Assembly (NCBI RefSeq): GCF_018476905.1
Contig: NZ_JAHCVK010000001.1
Coordinates: 434,001-498,000, forward strand
DNA length: 64,000 nucleotides
Reading direction: 5' to 3'
Source of the DNA: Geomobilimonas luticola
Lineage (GTDB): Bacteria; Desulfobacterota; Desulfuromonadia; Geobacterales; Geobacteraceae
Shown here: piece by piece, positions 19,242-27,492 of the stretch
Numbering within the stretch: position 1 is the first letter of the stretch
Layout of the letters: the number at the start of each line of letters is the position of its first letter
Program-made: the position numbers and the translations under genes
The notes under the pieces: generated by a model
What the model saw: the letters and a program-made list of their open reading frames with translations, nothing else
The model's database searches: none
Told to the model about the DNA's origin: nothing

Positions 19242-20215
19242 AGCGACCCGACCTATCCCTTAAGAAAGCAATGATCGTCATAGGCGGCATACTGCTGCTC
19301 TATGCCGTCTACATCGGGATATCCCTGTTATTTCTTCCGTCGGTGGAGGGGTTGAAGAACCGCCGTGCGGTCATGACCATCCAGGTCAGGGACTGGCAGG
19401 GGAAAACTCACCCCTTCGTAGTGGGACCGAAGAACAGGGACTGGACACCGTCGGGAAGCATACCGTCAGAAATGAAATGGGCGGTGATCCTGGCGGAGGA
19501 CGCAAACTTCTACAAGCATGAGGGGATTGACGTCAAGGCGATCAAGAATGCCATCAAGTACGACCTGGAAAAGAAGCGTCTCGCCCGCGGCGCCTCCACC
19601 ATCACCCAGCAGGTGGCAAAAAACCTCTTCCTGTCGCGGGAGAAGACCATTACCCGCAAGGTCAAGGAAGTCGTCCTGGCCAGGCAGATGGAGCAGGAAC
19701 TGACCAAGGGACGCATCATCGAGCTCTACCTCAACGTGGTCGAACTGGGACCGATGGTGTATGGCATAGGTCATGGCGCCCGGTACTACTTCGGGAAATC
19801 TGCGGCGGAGCTCACACCGCGGGAGTGCGCGTTTTTGGCCGCCATGCTCCCCGGTCCGAGAGTGGCCTACAATCCCTACAAAAACCTGGGAAAGGTACTG
19901 AAGCGTTCCGACATGATCCTGCGGCTCCTGCGCGGCAAAGGGGTGCTGTCGGAGGATGAATATCGCCAAGCACTGGCGGAAACCCCCAACGTGGGGAGGA
20001 TGCAGCAGAAGGTGGATAAGACCATTGAACAGGAACCGGTGTTTGTGAACCTGAGTAGCGGGGGAAAGAGGGAGCAGGAGCCGTCCGTGCCGCCGTTGGA
20101 AACAGCGCAGCCGGAAAACCAAGCTCCTTCAGGCGATTCGGCAGATGGACATCAAAACAACGATGTCGGTGGTCATGGCCAGTCACCGGCTACGGGGGAG
20201 ACGAAACAACCCTGA
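19238..20215 (+). CDS. mtgA: Monofunctional peptidoglycan glycosyltransferase MtgA-like
   Basis: A 325-residue GT51 enzyme with one N-terminal membrane helix (about residues 11-33). Catalytic region: AEDANFYKHEGID, with the essential Glu, and RGASTITQQVAKNLFLS. There is no penicillin-binding transpeptidase domain. The last 60 residues or so are Pro/Glu/Asn-rich and probably disordered, longer than in the typical 230-240 residue MtgA. It polymerises lipid II outside the membrane. Its start overlaps the pdxA stop. Confidence 0.9.
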   Translation: MKRPDLSLKKAMIVIGGILLLYAVYIGISLLFLPSVEGLKNRRAVMTIQVRDWQGKTHPFVVGPKNRDWTPSGSIPSEMKWAVILAEDANFYKHEGIDVKAIKNAIKYDLEKKRLARGASTITQQVAKNLFLSREKTITRKVKEVVLARQMEQELTKGRIIELYLNVVELGPMVYGIGHGARYYFGKSAAELTPRECAFLAAMLPGPRVAYNPYKNLGKVLKRSDMILRLLRGKGVLSEDEYRQALAETPNVGRMQQKVDKTIEQEPVFVNLSSGGKREQEPSVPPLETAQPENQAPSGDSADGHQNNDVGGHGQSPATGETKQP

Positions 20216-20219
20216 TGCC

Positions 20220-21224
20220 TCAGATGCGGAACCCTTCGATATCGGCTTCCGTGAAGTCGTTGGTGATCTGCCGCAGTTCCTCTCCGCCATTCCGAAGCAG
20301 CTTTATCGCGCAGTCACGCCCCGGTTCCGCCTTGGTATAGCGAAGAAGGATCCTGGCGGCGGTCTGCATCAGATGCTCGTCCACTTCGCCCGTCACCACG
20401 CCGAGGGGACTTCCCCCCTCGTTCCAGCGGAGCGCTACCTCGCCGTCCTGCATCGCGCCCTCCAGCAGCTGGTTGTCCGCCTCGTTGCGGCCGATCAGCA
20501 CCTTGGTTTGCGGCCCGACCCGGAAATGGCGTCCGACTTTGAGGAGCCTGCAGTCGCGCAGGTTGACCTGGTCTGAGTGGTCGAACATGTCCCGCACCTT
20601 GGAGACGAAGGAGAGCTCGGTCAGGAGGCAGCCGCCGGCGGGGCAGGGGTAGTTCTTCACGTCCAGGTCGTCGGCCAGTTGCATCTGTTCCTTGCGGGAG
20701 CGCCCCTGGATAGCAAGAAGCTTTTCCCGGTCCACCCATCCTTCCTGCTCGGGAATGGTGGGTGGGAAATGCTTGGCGGACAGGGGGCGCAGAAGCAGTC
20801 CTTCAAGGCCACTCTCCCGCTCGATCACCCTGAGGGTGTCGCGGCGCTGGCTCATGGGGCGCTGCCCCAGCACCTCGCCCGTGATGACGAAATCGGCGCC
20901 GCAGGTCGTCATGTACTCCTTGGCCTTCCGAAGCAGGTAGATGCGGCAGTCGATGCAGGGGTTCATCCCCTTGCCGTAGCCGTGGCGGGGGTTGCGGATG
21001 ATATCCAGGTACTTGGCCCCCTTGTGGAGGACCTTGATGGGGATGCCGAATTCACCGGCGACCCGGACGGCCTCCGATTTGCAACCGGCGTTCTTGCCGG
21101 TGCAGGTGCAGAAGGGGGAGGTGAAGTTGAGGGCCTCGACGGCGATCCCCTGCTCAAGCATGACCTTGACGGCAAGGGTGGAGTCGAGTCCTCCGGAGAG
21201 AAGGGCGAGGGCTTTGCGCTGCAT
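20220..21224 (-). CDS. PP-loop ATPase, ThiI/MnmA-like, with NFACT-R-like C terminus
   Basis: A 334-residue protein. The N terminus has the PP-loop SGGLDS (residues 10-15), used to adenylate a substrate before sulfur or amine transfer. Cysteine pairs follow (FCTCTG near 40, NPCIDC near 90, PCPAGGC near 195), which could bind metal or carry sulfur. The C-terminal part (GRHFRVGPQTKVLIGRNEAD) resembles the NFACT RNA-binding (DUF814) segment. This suggests tRNA thiolation, but the substrate is not known. It is convergent with mtgA with a 4-base gap. A 45-base inverted repeat lies about 110 bases upstream. Confidence 0.75.
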   Translation of the reverse strand: MQRKALALLSGGLDSTLAVKVMLEQGIAVEALNFTSPFCTCTGKNAGCKSEAVRVAGEFGIPIKVLHKGAKYLDIIRNPRHGYGKGMNPCIDCRIYLLRKAKEYMTTCGADFVITGEVLGQRPMSQRRDTLRVIERESGLEGLLLRPLSAKHFPPTIPEQEGWVDREKLLAIQGRSRKEQMQLADDLDVKNYPCPAGGCLLTELSFVSKVRDMFDHSDQVNLRDCRLLKVGRHFRVGPQTKVLIGRNEADNQLLEGAMQDGEVALRWNEGGSPLGVVTGEVDEHLMQTAARILLRYTKAEPGRDCAIKLLRNGGEELRQITNDFTEADIEGFRI

Positions 21225-21335
21225 GGTGTCTCCTGTGGTGCCATGCCGGGGCGACCGGTGAAATGGCGCTCCCGTACGGAACCGGATTGAATTTGTGCAA
21301 GGCTAGCACAGTCGGCCGGCAAATGTAAAGGCCAG

Positions 21336-21379
21336 AAAAACCGGCGGTTAGGGACAACCTGCACGCATCGCCGGTTTTT
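21336..21379. repeat. 11-bp inverted repeat with 22-base loop
   Basis: AAAAACCGGCG (21336-21346) and CGCCGGTTTTT (21369-21379) are perfect complements between two divergent genes. There is a T run after the second arm on the plus strand, so it may work as a terminator-like or regulatory hairpin. Confidence 0.6.
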
Positions 21380-21473
21380 CGTCAGGCATGGTAGAGAGAT
21401 TGCAAGGAAGATATGCTTGCCCGAACTGGCGACCGGTTTCCGGCAGCAGGGCAACGTTTCCGCTGGAGGGACC

Positions 21474-23129
21474 ATGAACGGTCTGGTTAAGGAAGGTTCG
21501 CTCGGTGCGATCCTCTTCAATTCACAGATTATTACGGAACAGGACATCAAGGCAGCGCTGGATGAGCAGCAGGCTTCCGGCTGCCGCTTCGGCGAGGCCC
21601 TGGTCAGGCTGGGGGTCGTGACCCAGGAGGACATCGACTGGGCTCTTTCCAACCAGCTGAACATACCCTACGTCCGGCTCAAGCGGGAAATGATCGATCA
21701 GGACGCGGTCGAGCTCATTCCTGCCACGGTGGCGCGCCAGTACAACCTGATCCCCCTGCTCAGGATGGGGGATGATCTCTCCCTTGCCCTGGCGGACCCC
21801 CTCAACAAGGAGGCCATAGGGGCGGTGGAGGAACTGACCGGTTGTCAGGTCACGGTCTCCGTTGCCCTCATCCGGGAGATACGGGAGATGCAGGATATCT
21901 GCTATGGCCCGGCGGAGAGCGCAACCTCCCTCGGGTTCGCGGCGGACTGTTTCCCCGAACGGGTGCTGGCGGAGATCAATGCCGATCTCACCGGGGCGCG
22001 GCTTCTGGATTACCTTCTCGTTTTCGTCACGCAGAACAAGGCGACAGGGCTCTCCCTGCAGCCGGTGGGGGATACGGTCGGCATCGTCGTGAAGCGGGCC
22101 GGGAAGACCAGACATATCGGCATCCTTGCAGGCACCTACTATCCCGATGTCGTGCTGCGGCTACGAAAGCTCGCAAAGATCGACGGTACCACCGAAAGCA
22201 CTGCGGGGGGTACGCTGGGGCTTCGCTACAAGGGAGCCCAGCTCTCCTTCCAGGTCCTGGTGCTGCGGGGCGCAGCCGGCGATTATGTGACATTCAAACC
22301 CCAGGCGGCCGCATCGTTTCCCTCCCGGCTCGCGGATCTGGGAGCAGCGGACCAGATTGCACGGCTCCGGGACCTGGCGGCCTCGGATTCGGGATTGGTG
22401 CTGGCCGTTCATCGGGACAGTGAAGACCGGTGCCGTCTCATGGACCTCTACCTGGAAGAATGCTCCACGGTTGGCAGGAGCGTCCTCCTTCTCGGCAACG
22501 GCCTGGGGAAGGGGAACAAGCACTTTCCGCGGATCCCCCTCCCGAACGGGGCGACGGGCGAGGCCCACGACCTGCTCCTTGCCGTCCTCGAACATGATCC
22601 GGACATCATCGTCGTGGAGGATGTCACCGACTCTCTCTCTTTCATTGCCGCCACAAAGGCCGCCATGCGGGGGAAGCTGGTGGTGGCCGGCATCTCGTCT
22701 CCCGATGTGGATACGGCGTTCAAGCACCTCCTCCATCTCTGGCACCGGCATTACTTTGTCCCCGGCTGTCTCAGGGGGATCATCTCCTTCAAGGGGGTGG
22801 CAACCCTCTGTCCCCGCTGCCGCGGGGAATACAGCCCGACCAGGGAAGAAATTGCCTCCCTGCGCTTGGTGGCACTGCCAGCAACCTATTTCCGGGCTGC
22901 CGGCTGCCCGGCCTGTGACCAGACCGGGCACACGGGACGGCGTTATCTGCTTGACCTGATCACCTTTGACGAAGGGGTGCTGGCCGCCTTCGAGTCGGCC
23001 CGCGGCAGCAGGGACATCGAGCGGTACCTGCAGGGTGCGGGTTATCGCGGCATCATGGCGGAGGGGGAGGCGTTGCTCAAGGCCGGCGAGATATCGCCGG
23101 TGGAGTATGTTGCCTCGCTCCTCCTCTGA
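21474..23129 (+). CDS. Degenerate PilB/GspE-like protein with MshEN domain (no intact ATPase site)
   Basis: A 551-residue protein. The N terminus (about 8-70) is an MshEN domain with two motifs, SLGAILFNSQIITEQDIKAAL and RFGEALVRLGVVTQEDIDWAL in sequence, the fold that can bind c-di-GMP. The middle and C-terminal parts align in layout with type IV pilus/type II secretion ATPases, including the zinc motif CPRC...CPAC near 446-480. The Walker A position reads GNGLGKGNKHF (about 340-350) with no GKS/T. The Walker B position reads DIIVVEDVTD in place of LVGEIRD. ATP hydrolysis is therefore unlikely. The ATG at 21474 has GGAGGG upstream. pilT follows 95 bases downstream. It is probably a regulatory or structural paralog. 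Confidence 0.8.
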   Translation: MNGLVKEGSLGAILFNSQIITEQDIKAALDEQQASGCRFGEALVRLGVVTQEDIDWALSNQLNIPYVRLKREMIDQDAVELIPATVARQYNLIPLLRMGDDLSLALADPLNKEAIGAVEELTGCQVTVSVALIREIREMQDICYGPAESATSLGFAADCFPERVLAEINADLTGARLLDYLLVFVTQNKATGLSLQPVGDTVGIVVKRAGKTRHIGILAGTYYPDVVLRLRKLAKIDGTTESTAGGTLGLRYKGAQLSFQVLVLRGAAGDYVTFKPQAAASFPSRLADLGAADQIARLRDLAASDSGLVLAVHRDSEDRCRLMDLYLEECSTVGRSVLLLGNGLGKGNKHFPRIPLPNGATGEAHDLLLAVLEHDPDIIVVEDVTDSLSFIAATKAAMRGKLVVAGISSPDVDTAFKHLLHLWHRHYFVPGCLRGIISFKGVATLCPRCRGEYSPTREEIASLRLVALPATYFRAAGCPACDQTGHTGRRYLLDLITFDEGVLAAFESARGSRDIERYLQGAGYRGIMAEGEALLKAGEISPVEYVASLLL

Positions 23130-23224
23130 CCGGAAGGGCATGGGGCCTTGAATGCGCCCCGACTGCAGTACCTGCGGAGTCTACAGGCGCCGCCGCATAA
23201 TAGTTTTACCGGGGAGTACAGACA

Positions 23225-24295
23225 ATGGCACGAATCGACGGACTGTTCAAAATGCTCAAGGATCAGGGGGCGTCGGACCTGCACCTTTCGACGGGGTCGC
23301 CTCCCATCTTTCGCCTTCATGGCGAAATGGAAAGGTCGAACTTCAAGTCCCTTTCCCATGAAGAGACCAAGGCGATCCTTTACGAGATCCTCACCGAGCG
23401 GCAAAAGCGCGACTTCGAGGAGAAGAAGGATCTGGATTTTGCCTACGAGATTCCGGGGCTGGCGCGGTTCCGCGGCAACATGTTCATGCAGCACAAGGGG
23501 ATTGCAGCGGTCTTCCGGATCATCCCGAGCAAGATCCTTTCCGCCGACGACCTTGGACTCCCCGAAGGTATCCGGAAGATGACCAACCTGAAAAAAGGAA
23601 TGGTCCTGGTCACCGGCCCGACCGGTTCCGGGAAATCCACCACCTTGGCGGCCATGATCGACCTCATCAACAGCACCCGGCGGGAGCATATCCTGACCCT
23701 TGAGGATCCTCTGGAGTTCATCCACCCAAGCAAGCAGTCGCTCCTGAACCAGCGCCAGATCGGCGAGCATTCCGAGAGCTTTACCGCCGCCCTTCGTGCG
23801 GCCCTGCGTGAGGATCCGGACGTCATCCTGGTGGGGGAGATGCGCGACCTGGAGACCATCAGCCTGGCCATGACCGCCGCCGAAACCGGTCACCTGGTGT
23901 ACGGTACCCTGCACACCAATTCCGCCGCCAAGACCATCGACCGGATCATCGATGCTTTCCCGCGGGATAGTCAGGAGCAGGTCCGTACCATGCTGTCCGA
24001 ATCACTCCGGGGGGTGATCTGCCAGCAGTTGCTCCGGACCGCCGACGGCAAGGGGCGGGTTGCGGCGCTGGAGATCATGGTCGGCACGCCGGCCATCGGC
24101 AACCTGATCCGGGAAGGAAAGACCTTCCAGATTCCTTCCATCATCCAGACCGCCAAGAAGGAGGGGATGCAACTCATGGACCAGCACCTCCTGGACCTCC
24201 TCAAGATGCGCAAGATCGCGGCGGAAGAAGCCTATCGCTGTGCGGCGGACAAGAAGCAGTTCGAGCAGTATCTCCCCCACCGGCCACCACAGTAG
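23225..24295 (+). CDS. pilT: Type IV pilus retraction ATPase PilT
   Basis: A 356-residue hexameric ATPase. It has the typical PilT start (xxxLFKMLKDQGASDLHLSTG), Walker A GPTGSGKST (131-139), Walker B DVILVGEMRD and His box GHLVYGTLHTN, and ends with the retraction motif AIGNLIREGKTFQIPS. All catalytic positions are intact, in contrast to its upstream neighbour. It depolymerises pili at the inner membrane base. Confidence 0.95.
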   Translation: MARIDGLFKMLKDQGASDLHLSTGSPPIFRLHGEMERSNFKSLSHEETKAILYEILTERQKRDFEEKKDLDFAYEIPGLARFRGNMFMQHKGIAAVFRIIPSKILSADDLGLPEGIRKMTNLKKGMVLVTGPTGSGKSTTLAAMIDLINSTRREHILTLEDPLEFIHPSKQSLLNQRQIGEHSESFTAALRAALREDPDVILVGEMRDLETISLAMTAAETGHLVYGTLHTNSAAKTIDRIIDAFPRDSQEQVRTMLSESLRGVICQQLLRTADGKGRVAALEIMVGTPAIGNLIREGKTFQIPSIIQTAKKEGMQLMDQHLLDLLKMRKIAAEEAYRCAADKKQFEQYLPHRPPQ

Positions 24296-24372
24296 AAGGG
24301 TACTCCCCTTCCTTCCGGGCTCTACGTGCCACGTGCGGTAACCAGACTCATCCTGCAGAGAGGTGATCGGGC

Positions 24373-25305
24373 ATGAAAATCCGGGACGCTCATAATCCCT
24401 TGAAGATGCTGGCGGCTGTTGTCCTGGTATCTCTCGTGGCCATGGCAGGCTGTACCAGGTCTGATGCACAGAAAACCAGCCTGGAGAACAAAGCGCCCCT
24501 TACTGCTCCGGTGCCGGGCCCGGAACAGCCGGGGCTGCGTATCGGCATGGGGGCGGTGAACACGCCCAAGGAAGGATATTTATACTATAGGCCCCTGAAG
24601 GAATATCTGGCAAAAGAACTGCACATGCCGGTAACGCTCGTCGATCGCGAAAACAACGACGAGATGAACAAGCTGCTGGCTGTCGGTGGCGTTGATGCCG
24701 CTTTTATCGGTGCCGGCCCCTATGTGGAGGGGCACGACCGGCTCGGGTTGGAGCTTCTGGCCATGCCGCTGGTGAAGGGGAAGGCGGTGTACCATTCCTA
24801 TATTATCGTGCCGAAGGAGAGCACGGCCAACAGTCTCGATGACCTGCGGGGGAAAAAATTCGCTTTTACCGAGGCCCATTCCAATGCCGGGAGCCTGGTG
24901 CCCACCTATCTGCTCGCCCGTCGCAAAGAGACGCCGAAATCCTTTTTCGCCAAGGTTTCCTACACCTATGGCCATGACATATCAATTGCCTCCGTGGCCA
25001 AAAAGCTGGTGGACGGCGCAGCGGTCAGCAGTCTGGTATGGGAGCACCTGGCACGCACACGCCCTGAACTGACCACCAAAACCCGCATCATCTACGTCTC
25101 AGAACCCTACGGCATTCCACCGCTGGCGGTAAAGGACCTCGATCCGGCACTCAGGGCGCGACTTCTCAAGGTACTGCTGACCATGCATGAAACGCCTGAA
25201 GGCAAAGATGTCCTGGCGGGGATGATGATCGACCGGTTTGTGCCGGGGAATGACGCAAATTATGATTCGATCCGGGCAATCAGAAAATTGACAGCAGGGC
25301 TATGA
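24373..25305 (+). CDS. PhnD-like substrate-binding lipoprotein
   Basis: A 310-residue protein with a signal peptide and lipobox VAMAGC (residues about 22-27). The mature part follows the PhnD/phosphate-phosphonate binding protein pattern: RIGMGAVNTPKEGYLYYRPL, GGVDAAFIGAGPYVEG, DLRGKKFAFTEAHSNAGSLV. No ABC permease or ATPase gene is adjacent, so it may be a stand-alone sensor or receptor domain rather than a transporter part. Ligand unknown. GAGAGGTG precedes the ATG. Confidence 0.8.
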   Translation: MKIRDAHNPLKMLAAVVLVSLVAMAGCTRSDAQKTSLENKAPLTAPVPGPEQPGLRIGMGAVNTPKEGYLYYRPLKEYLAKELHMPVTLVDRENNDEMNKLLAVGGVDAAFIGAGPYVEGHDRLGLELLAMPLVKGKAVYHSYIIVPKESTANSLDDLRGKKFAFTEAHSNAGSLVPTYLLARRKETPKSFFAKVSYTYGHDISIASVAKKLVDGAAVSSLVWEHLARTRPELTTKTRIIYVSEPYGIPPLAVKDLDPALRARLLKVLLTMHETPEGKDVLAGMMIDRFVPGNDANYDSIRAIRKLTAGL

Positions 25306-25360
25306 CGTCCCCTCCGGTCGTTGGTCGGAAGAAAGCCGGATGCAGGGGTCAGGAACGAAA

Positions 25361-25392
25361 AAAGGGGCTCTCCGTGGAGGAGAGCCCCTTTG
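25361..25392 (-). terminator. Native terminator of tRNA-Pro, also facing the PhnD-like gene
   Basis: GGGGCTCTCC and its complement form a 10-bp stem. Reading on the minus strand it ends in TTTTTT, directly after the tRNA fragment. On the plus strand the T run is weaker, so it may also end the PhnD-like transcript. Confidence 0.8.
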
Positions 25393-25402
25393 ATTTTTAA
25401 AC

Positions 25403-25473
25403 TGGTCGGGATGACTGGATTTGAACCAGCGGCCCCCTGCTCCCGAAGCAGGTGCGCTACCAGGCTGCGCTAC
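25403..25473. repeat. Attachment-site copy (tRNA-Pro 3' fragment)
   Basis: Exact copy of tRNA-Pro from the CCA end to the D arm. The acceptor 5' strand is lost (the following bases, CGGGCCTCG, cannot pair), so this is not a working tRNA. Its partner is 27493-27563. Confidence 0.9.
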
Positions 25474-25497
25474 CGGGCCTCGACAGCTCCCTTTATC

Positions 25498-25519
25498 TTC
25501 CCGTGTGTGCTAATTTGTG
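25498..25519 (+). repeat. 22-bp exact direct repeat, left copy
   Basis: The 22 bases starting TTCCCGTGTG and ending TAATTTGTG recur exactly at 27404-27425, beside the integrase start. The positions near both element ends suggest integrase arm-type binding sites. Confidence 0.7.
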
Positions 25520-26009
25520 GGCAAGTTTTTAACACACCCAGTCCGACAAGTCAATTTCTTTAGTACTTATTCCAGCCCCAACTCATACGCCGCGGCGTGC
25601 GTCAAATAAACGAATCGCGTGCAAAAGCCTACTTTTCGAGGTGTTAAATCTACCACTTTCCCGCGCCGGTTTGGCACCCGAAACATATTCAAAGATAATA
25701 TGCATTCTCCGCCACCAAACAGGGATATCTTCCCACCCCCACCTCTCCGCCGAATCATTAATATACAGGCTTCCATATTTGACCTGTGGCTGGCTTTCTT
25801 CCCATGTGTCGGGTCAAGCCAGGAATGAATTCCTAACTCGGTTGAGGTCCACTGCCAGAGTTCAAATCGAAAGTGCAGGGTACTTCTTAACGGGACCAGT
25901 TATAGAATTTGAAAGGGTTTTTTTTATATATATTATGGTTCCTCTTATATACCTTTAAGGGAACCGACCGATAACCCCTCCAGGTTCTCACGATAAAAAA
26001 ATCTGAAAC
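25520..26009. other. AT-richer islet interior downstream of the integrase
   Basis: About 490 bases without a convincing gene. It contains homopolymer and TATA-rich stretches (25918-25935) and a GGTTCC/GGAACC inverted repeat near 25936-25965. One weak minus-strand ORF (25567-25776) is listed separately. This looks like eroded cargo. Confidence 0.5.
25567..25776 (-). CDS. Possible small islet ORF of unknown function
   Basis: A 69-residue minus-strand frame with a weak AGG six bases before the ATG. The second half (VVDLTPRKVGFCTRFVYLTH) looks more protein-like than the glycine-rich first half, so a shorter start is possible. No family is recognised, and it may be an eroded cargo fragment. Confidence 0.25.
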   Translation of the reverse strand: MEACILMIRRRGGGGKISLFGGGECILSLNMFRVPNRRGKVVDLTPRKVGFCTRFVYLTHAAAYELGLE

Positions 26010-27398
26010 CTATGTATGAAAGACAGCATACCTCTTTTTCAACTCCTTCAGGTTGATGCTCGGATGCTCTAACTTAATCAATTCGTTGTACTTGATATGG
26101 ACAAGGTACTCTTGAGTGTAAGTGTCATCTATCGCGTTTTCTGGCATGTGACCGATTATGCTGTACCGCACATTGTCGGGTATCATTAACTGTTTGAGTT
26201 GGTTGTCAACGGTGTGCCTGAAGCTGTGAAATACTTTCTTCCGGTCGGCAGTCACAAATTGGTTGTTGAATTGCTGGAACCGCTTTGAGTAATATTGACC
26301 TGTCAGTGGTTTGCCCGTCGTCGTCTCAAAGACGGTGGTCTTGCCCCGCCCTCTTTGCCTCTCCACGAAATCTAAGAACCCCATTTCGATGATAGCGGGA
26401 TGAATCGGGACGACACGTTTGCTATTCTCATTCTTGACCGTCTTAACAAGGTTCCCTGCATCGTCTTCTTCGGTTATGTGCATGTAAGGTATTCCATCAG
26501 CCTCCTTAATGTCTGTAACTAGAAGCTGGCATATCTCTCCCTGTCGCGCACCTGAGTAGGCCGCAATTAGTGGAACCCATGCAAGGTGAGGTTGTTTCGG
26601 CTCGAAAGGCAGCAGGTCGAAAATTCTTTTCAAGTCGGCAGGGTCGTACGGCCTGCGCTTCCTTGCTTTCTTCTCTGCGGATGTGAGAGAAGAGGCAAGC
26701 CCCGGCGTCAAGTCTCTATCTACGTAATCCTTGACATGTAGCCACTTGAACAGCGAGACAATTTTCCCTATGTAGTTGGTATTCACCGTCCGCTTGTCGA
26801 GGGGTGGGGCGTTCTTCTGGCCTTTGCTTAGGTTCTTCGGACGTTCGTAAAGCTCATCTTTCAGATTCTCCAAGTCTCGCCGGTTGTACTCGGTAACGTC
26901 CCGGTCTCCCAGCATTCCTAGCATGACATTGAAATATTCACGATAACGTTGCTGTGTTCGTTCATTGGTGGGCCGTTCCTTTTGCCGGTCCTTGCAGAAT
27001 TTATCTATTGCCTTAGACAAGGGGAACGGAGGGCGCTGGTTGTTCAGGTCTACTTCTTTGGGGGGCGGCAATACCTTTCGGCAAACGTCGTTGAATTCGA
27101 CCGCATTCCATGAACTGTCATTCGCGTCGTAACAATCGCCGGAAGGCAGCGAGTTGACCTTGTACCGTTCGAGAAGAGTTTGCAACTGCATATCGCCAAT
27201 CATGCCAGTTCTTACAAGCGAGAATATGCGCTCCAATTGATAAGCATACGACTTTACCGCAGCCTTTGCGGAACGATGGCATGAGGTTCTTAACGATTTT
27301 TTGATTTCGAAGGTCTTGAAGTAGGGGAGTAAATCTTTGGGGATGCGGCAGCGGAAATAATACGTTACGCCGATTTTCAGAAGGTAGGTGCTAGACAT
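26010..27398 (-). CDS. Tyrosine-type site-specific integrase
   Basis: A 462-residue recombinase. The N terminus (YLLKIGVTYYFRCRIPKDLL) matches the arm-binding domain of many phage and ICE integrases, followed by a SAM-like core-binding part (about 120-240). The catalytic domain has the first Arg in YSGARQGEICQL, the Lys region, HSFRH for the second His-x-x-Arg, the IGH His, and a C-terminal Tyr in DDTYTQEY. All essential residues are present, so it may be active. The GC content is visibly lower than that of the neighbours. Its start overlaps the 22-bp repeat and inverted repeats, which suggests self-regulation. Confidence 0.92.
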   Translation of the reverse strand: MSSTYLLKIGVTYYFRCRIPKDLLPYFKTFEIKKSLRTSCHRSAKAAVKSYAYQLERIFSLVRTGMIGDMQLQTLLERYKVNSLPSGDCYDANDSSWNAVEFNDVCRKVLPPPKEVDLNNQRPPFPLSKAIDKFCKDRQKERPTNERTQQRYREYFNVMLGMLGDRDVTEYNRRDLENLKDELYERPKNLSKGQKNAPPLDKRTVNTNYIGKIVSLFKWLHVKDYVDRDLTPGLASSLTSAEKKARKRRPYDPADLKRIFDLLPFEPKQPHLAWVPLIAAYSGARQGEICQLLVTDIKEADGIPYMHITEEDDAGNLVKTVKNENSKRVVPIHPAIIEMGFLDFVERQRGRGKTTVFETTTGKPLTGQYYSKRFQQFNNQFVTADRKKVFHSFRHTVDNQLKQLMIPDNVRYSIIGHMPENAIDDTYTQEYLVHIKYNELIKLEHPSINLKELKKRYAVFHT

Positions 27399-27401
27399 GA
27401 A

Positions 27402-27443
27402 AATTCCCGTGTGTGCTAATTTGTGTGCACAAACACGGGAATT
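27402..27443. repeat. 22-bp repeat (right copy) within a nested inverted repeat
   Basis: 27404-27425 is the exact partner of 25498-25519. It sits in an 11-bp perfect inverted repeat, AATTCCCGTGT (27402-27412) and ACACGGGAATT (27433-27443), with an inner TTTGTG/CACAAA. This covers the integrase leader. Confidence 0.75.
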
Positions 27444-27461
27444 CCCTGTGGCGGGATAATT

Positions 27462-27483
27462 AACGTACTTAAAACAGTACGTT
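27462..27483. repeat. 8-bp inverted repeat next to the att core
   Basis: AACGTACT, six bases, AGTACGTT: a perfect inverted repeat 10 bases from the tRNA CCA end. It may be an excisionase or integrase binding site, or part of the integrase promoter region. Confidence 0.5.
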
Positions 27484-27492
27484 GAAGCTAAA

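Noticed and set aside
25403-25473. Second tRNA-Pro gene
   Set aside because: The acceptor 5' strand is missing, so it is an att fragment and not a tRNA.
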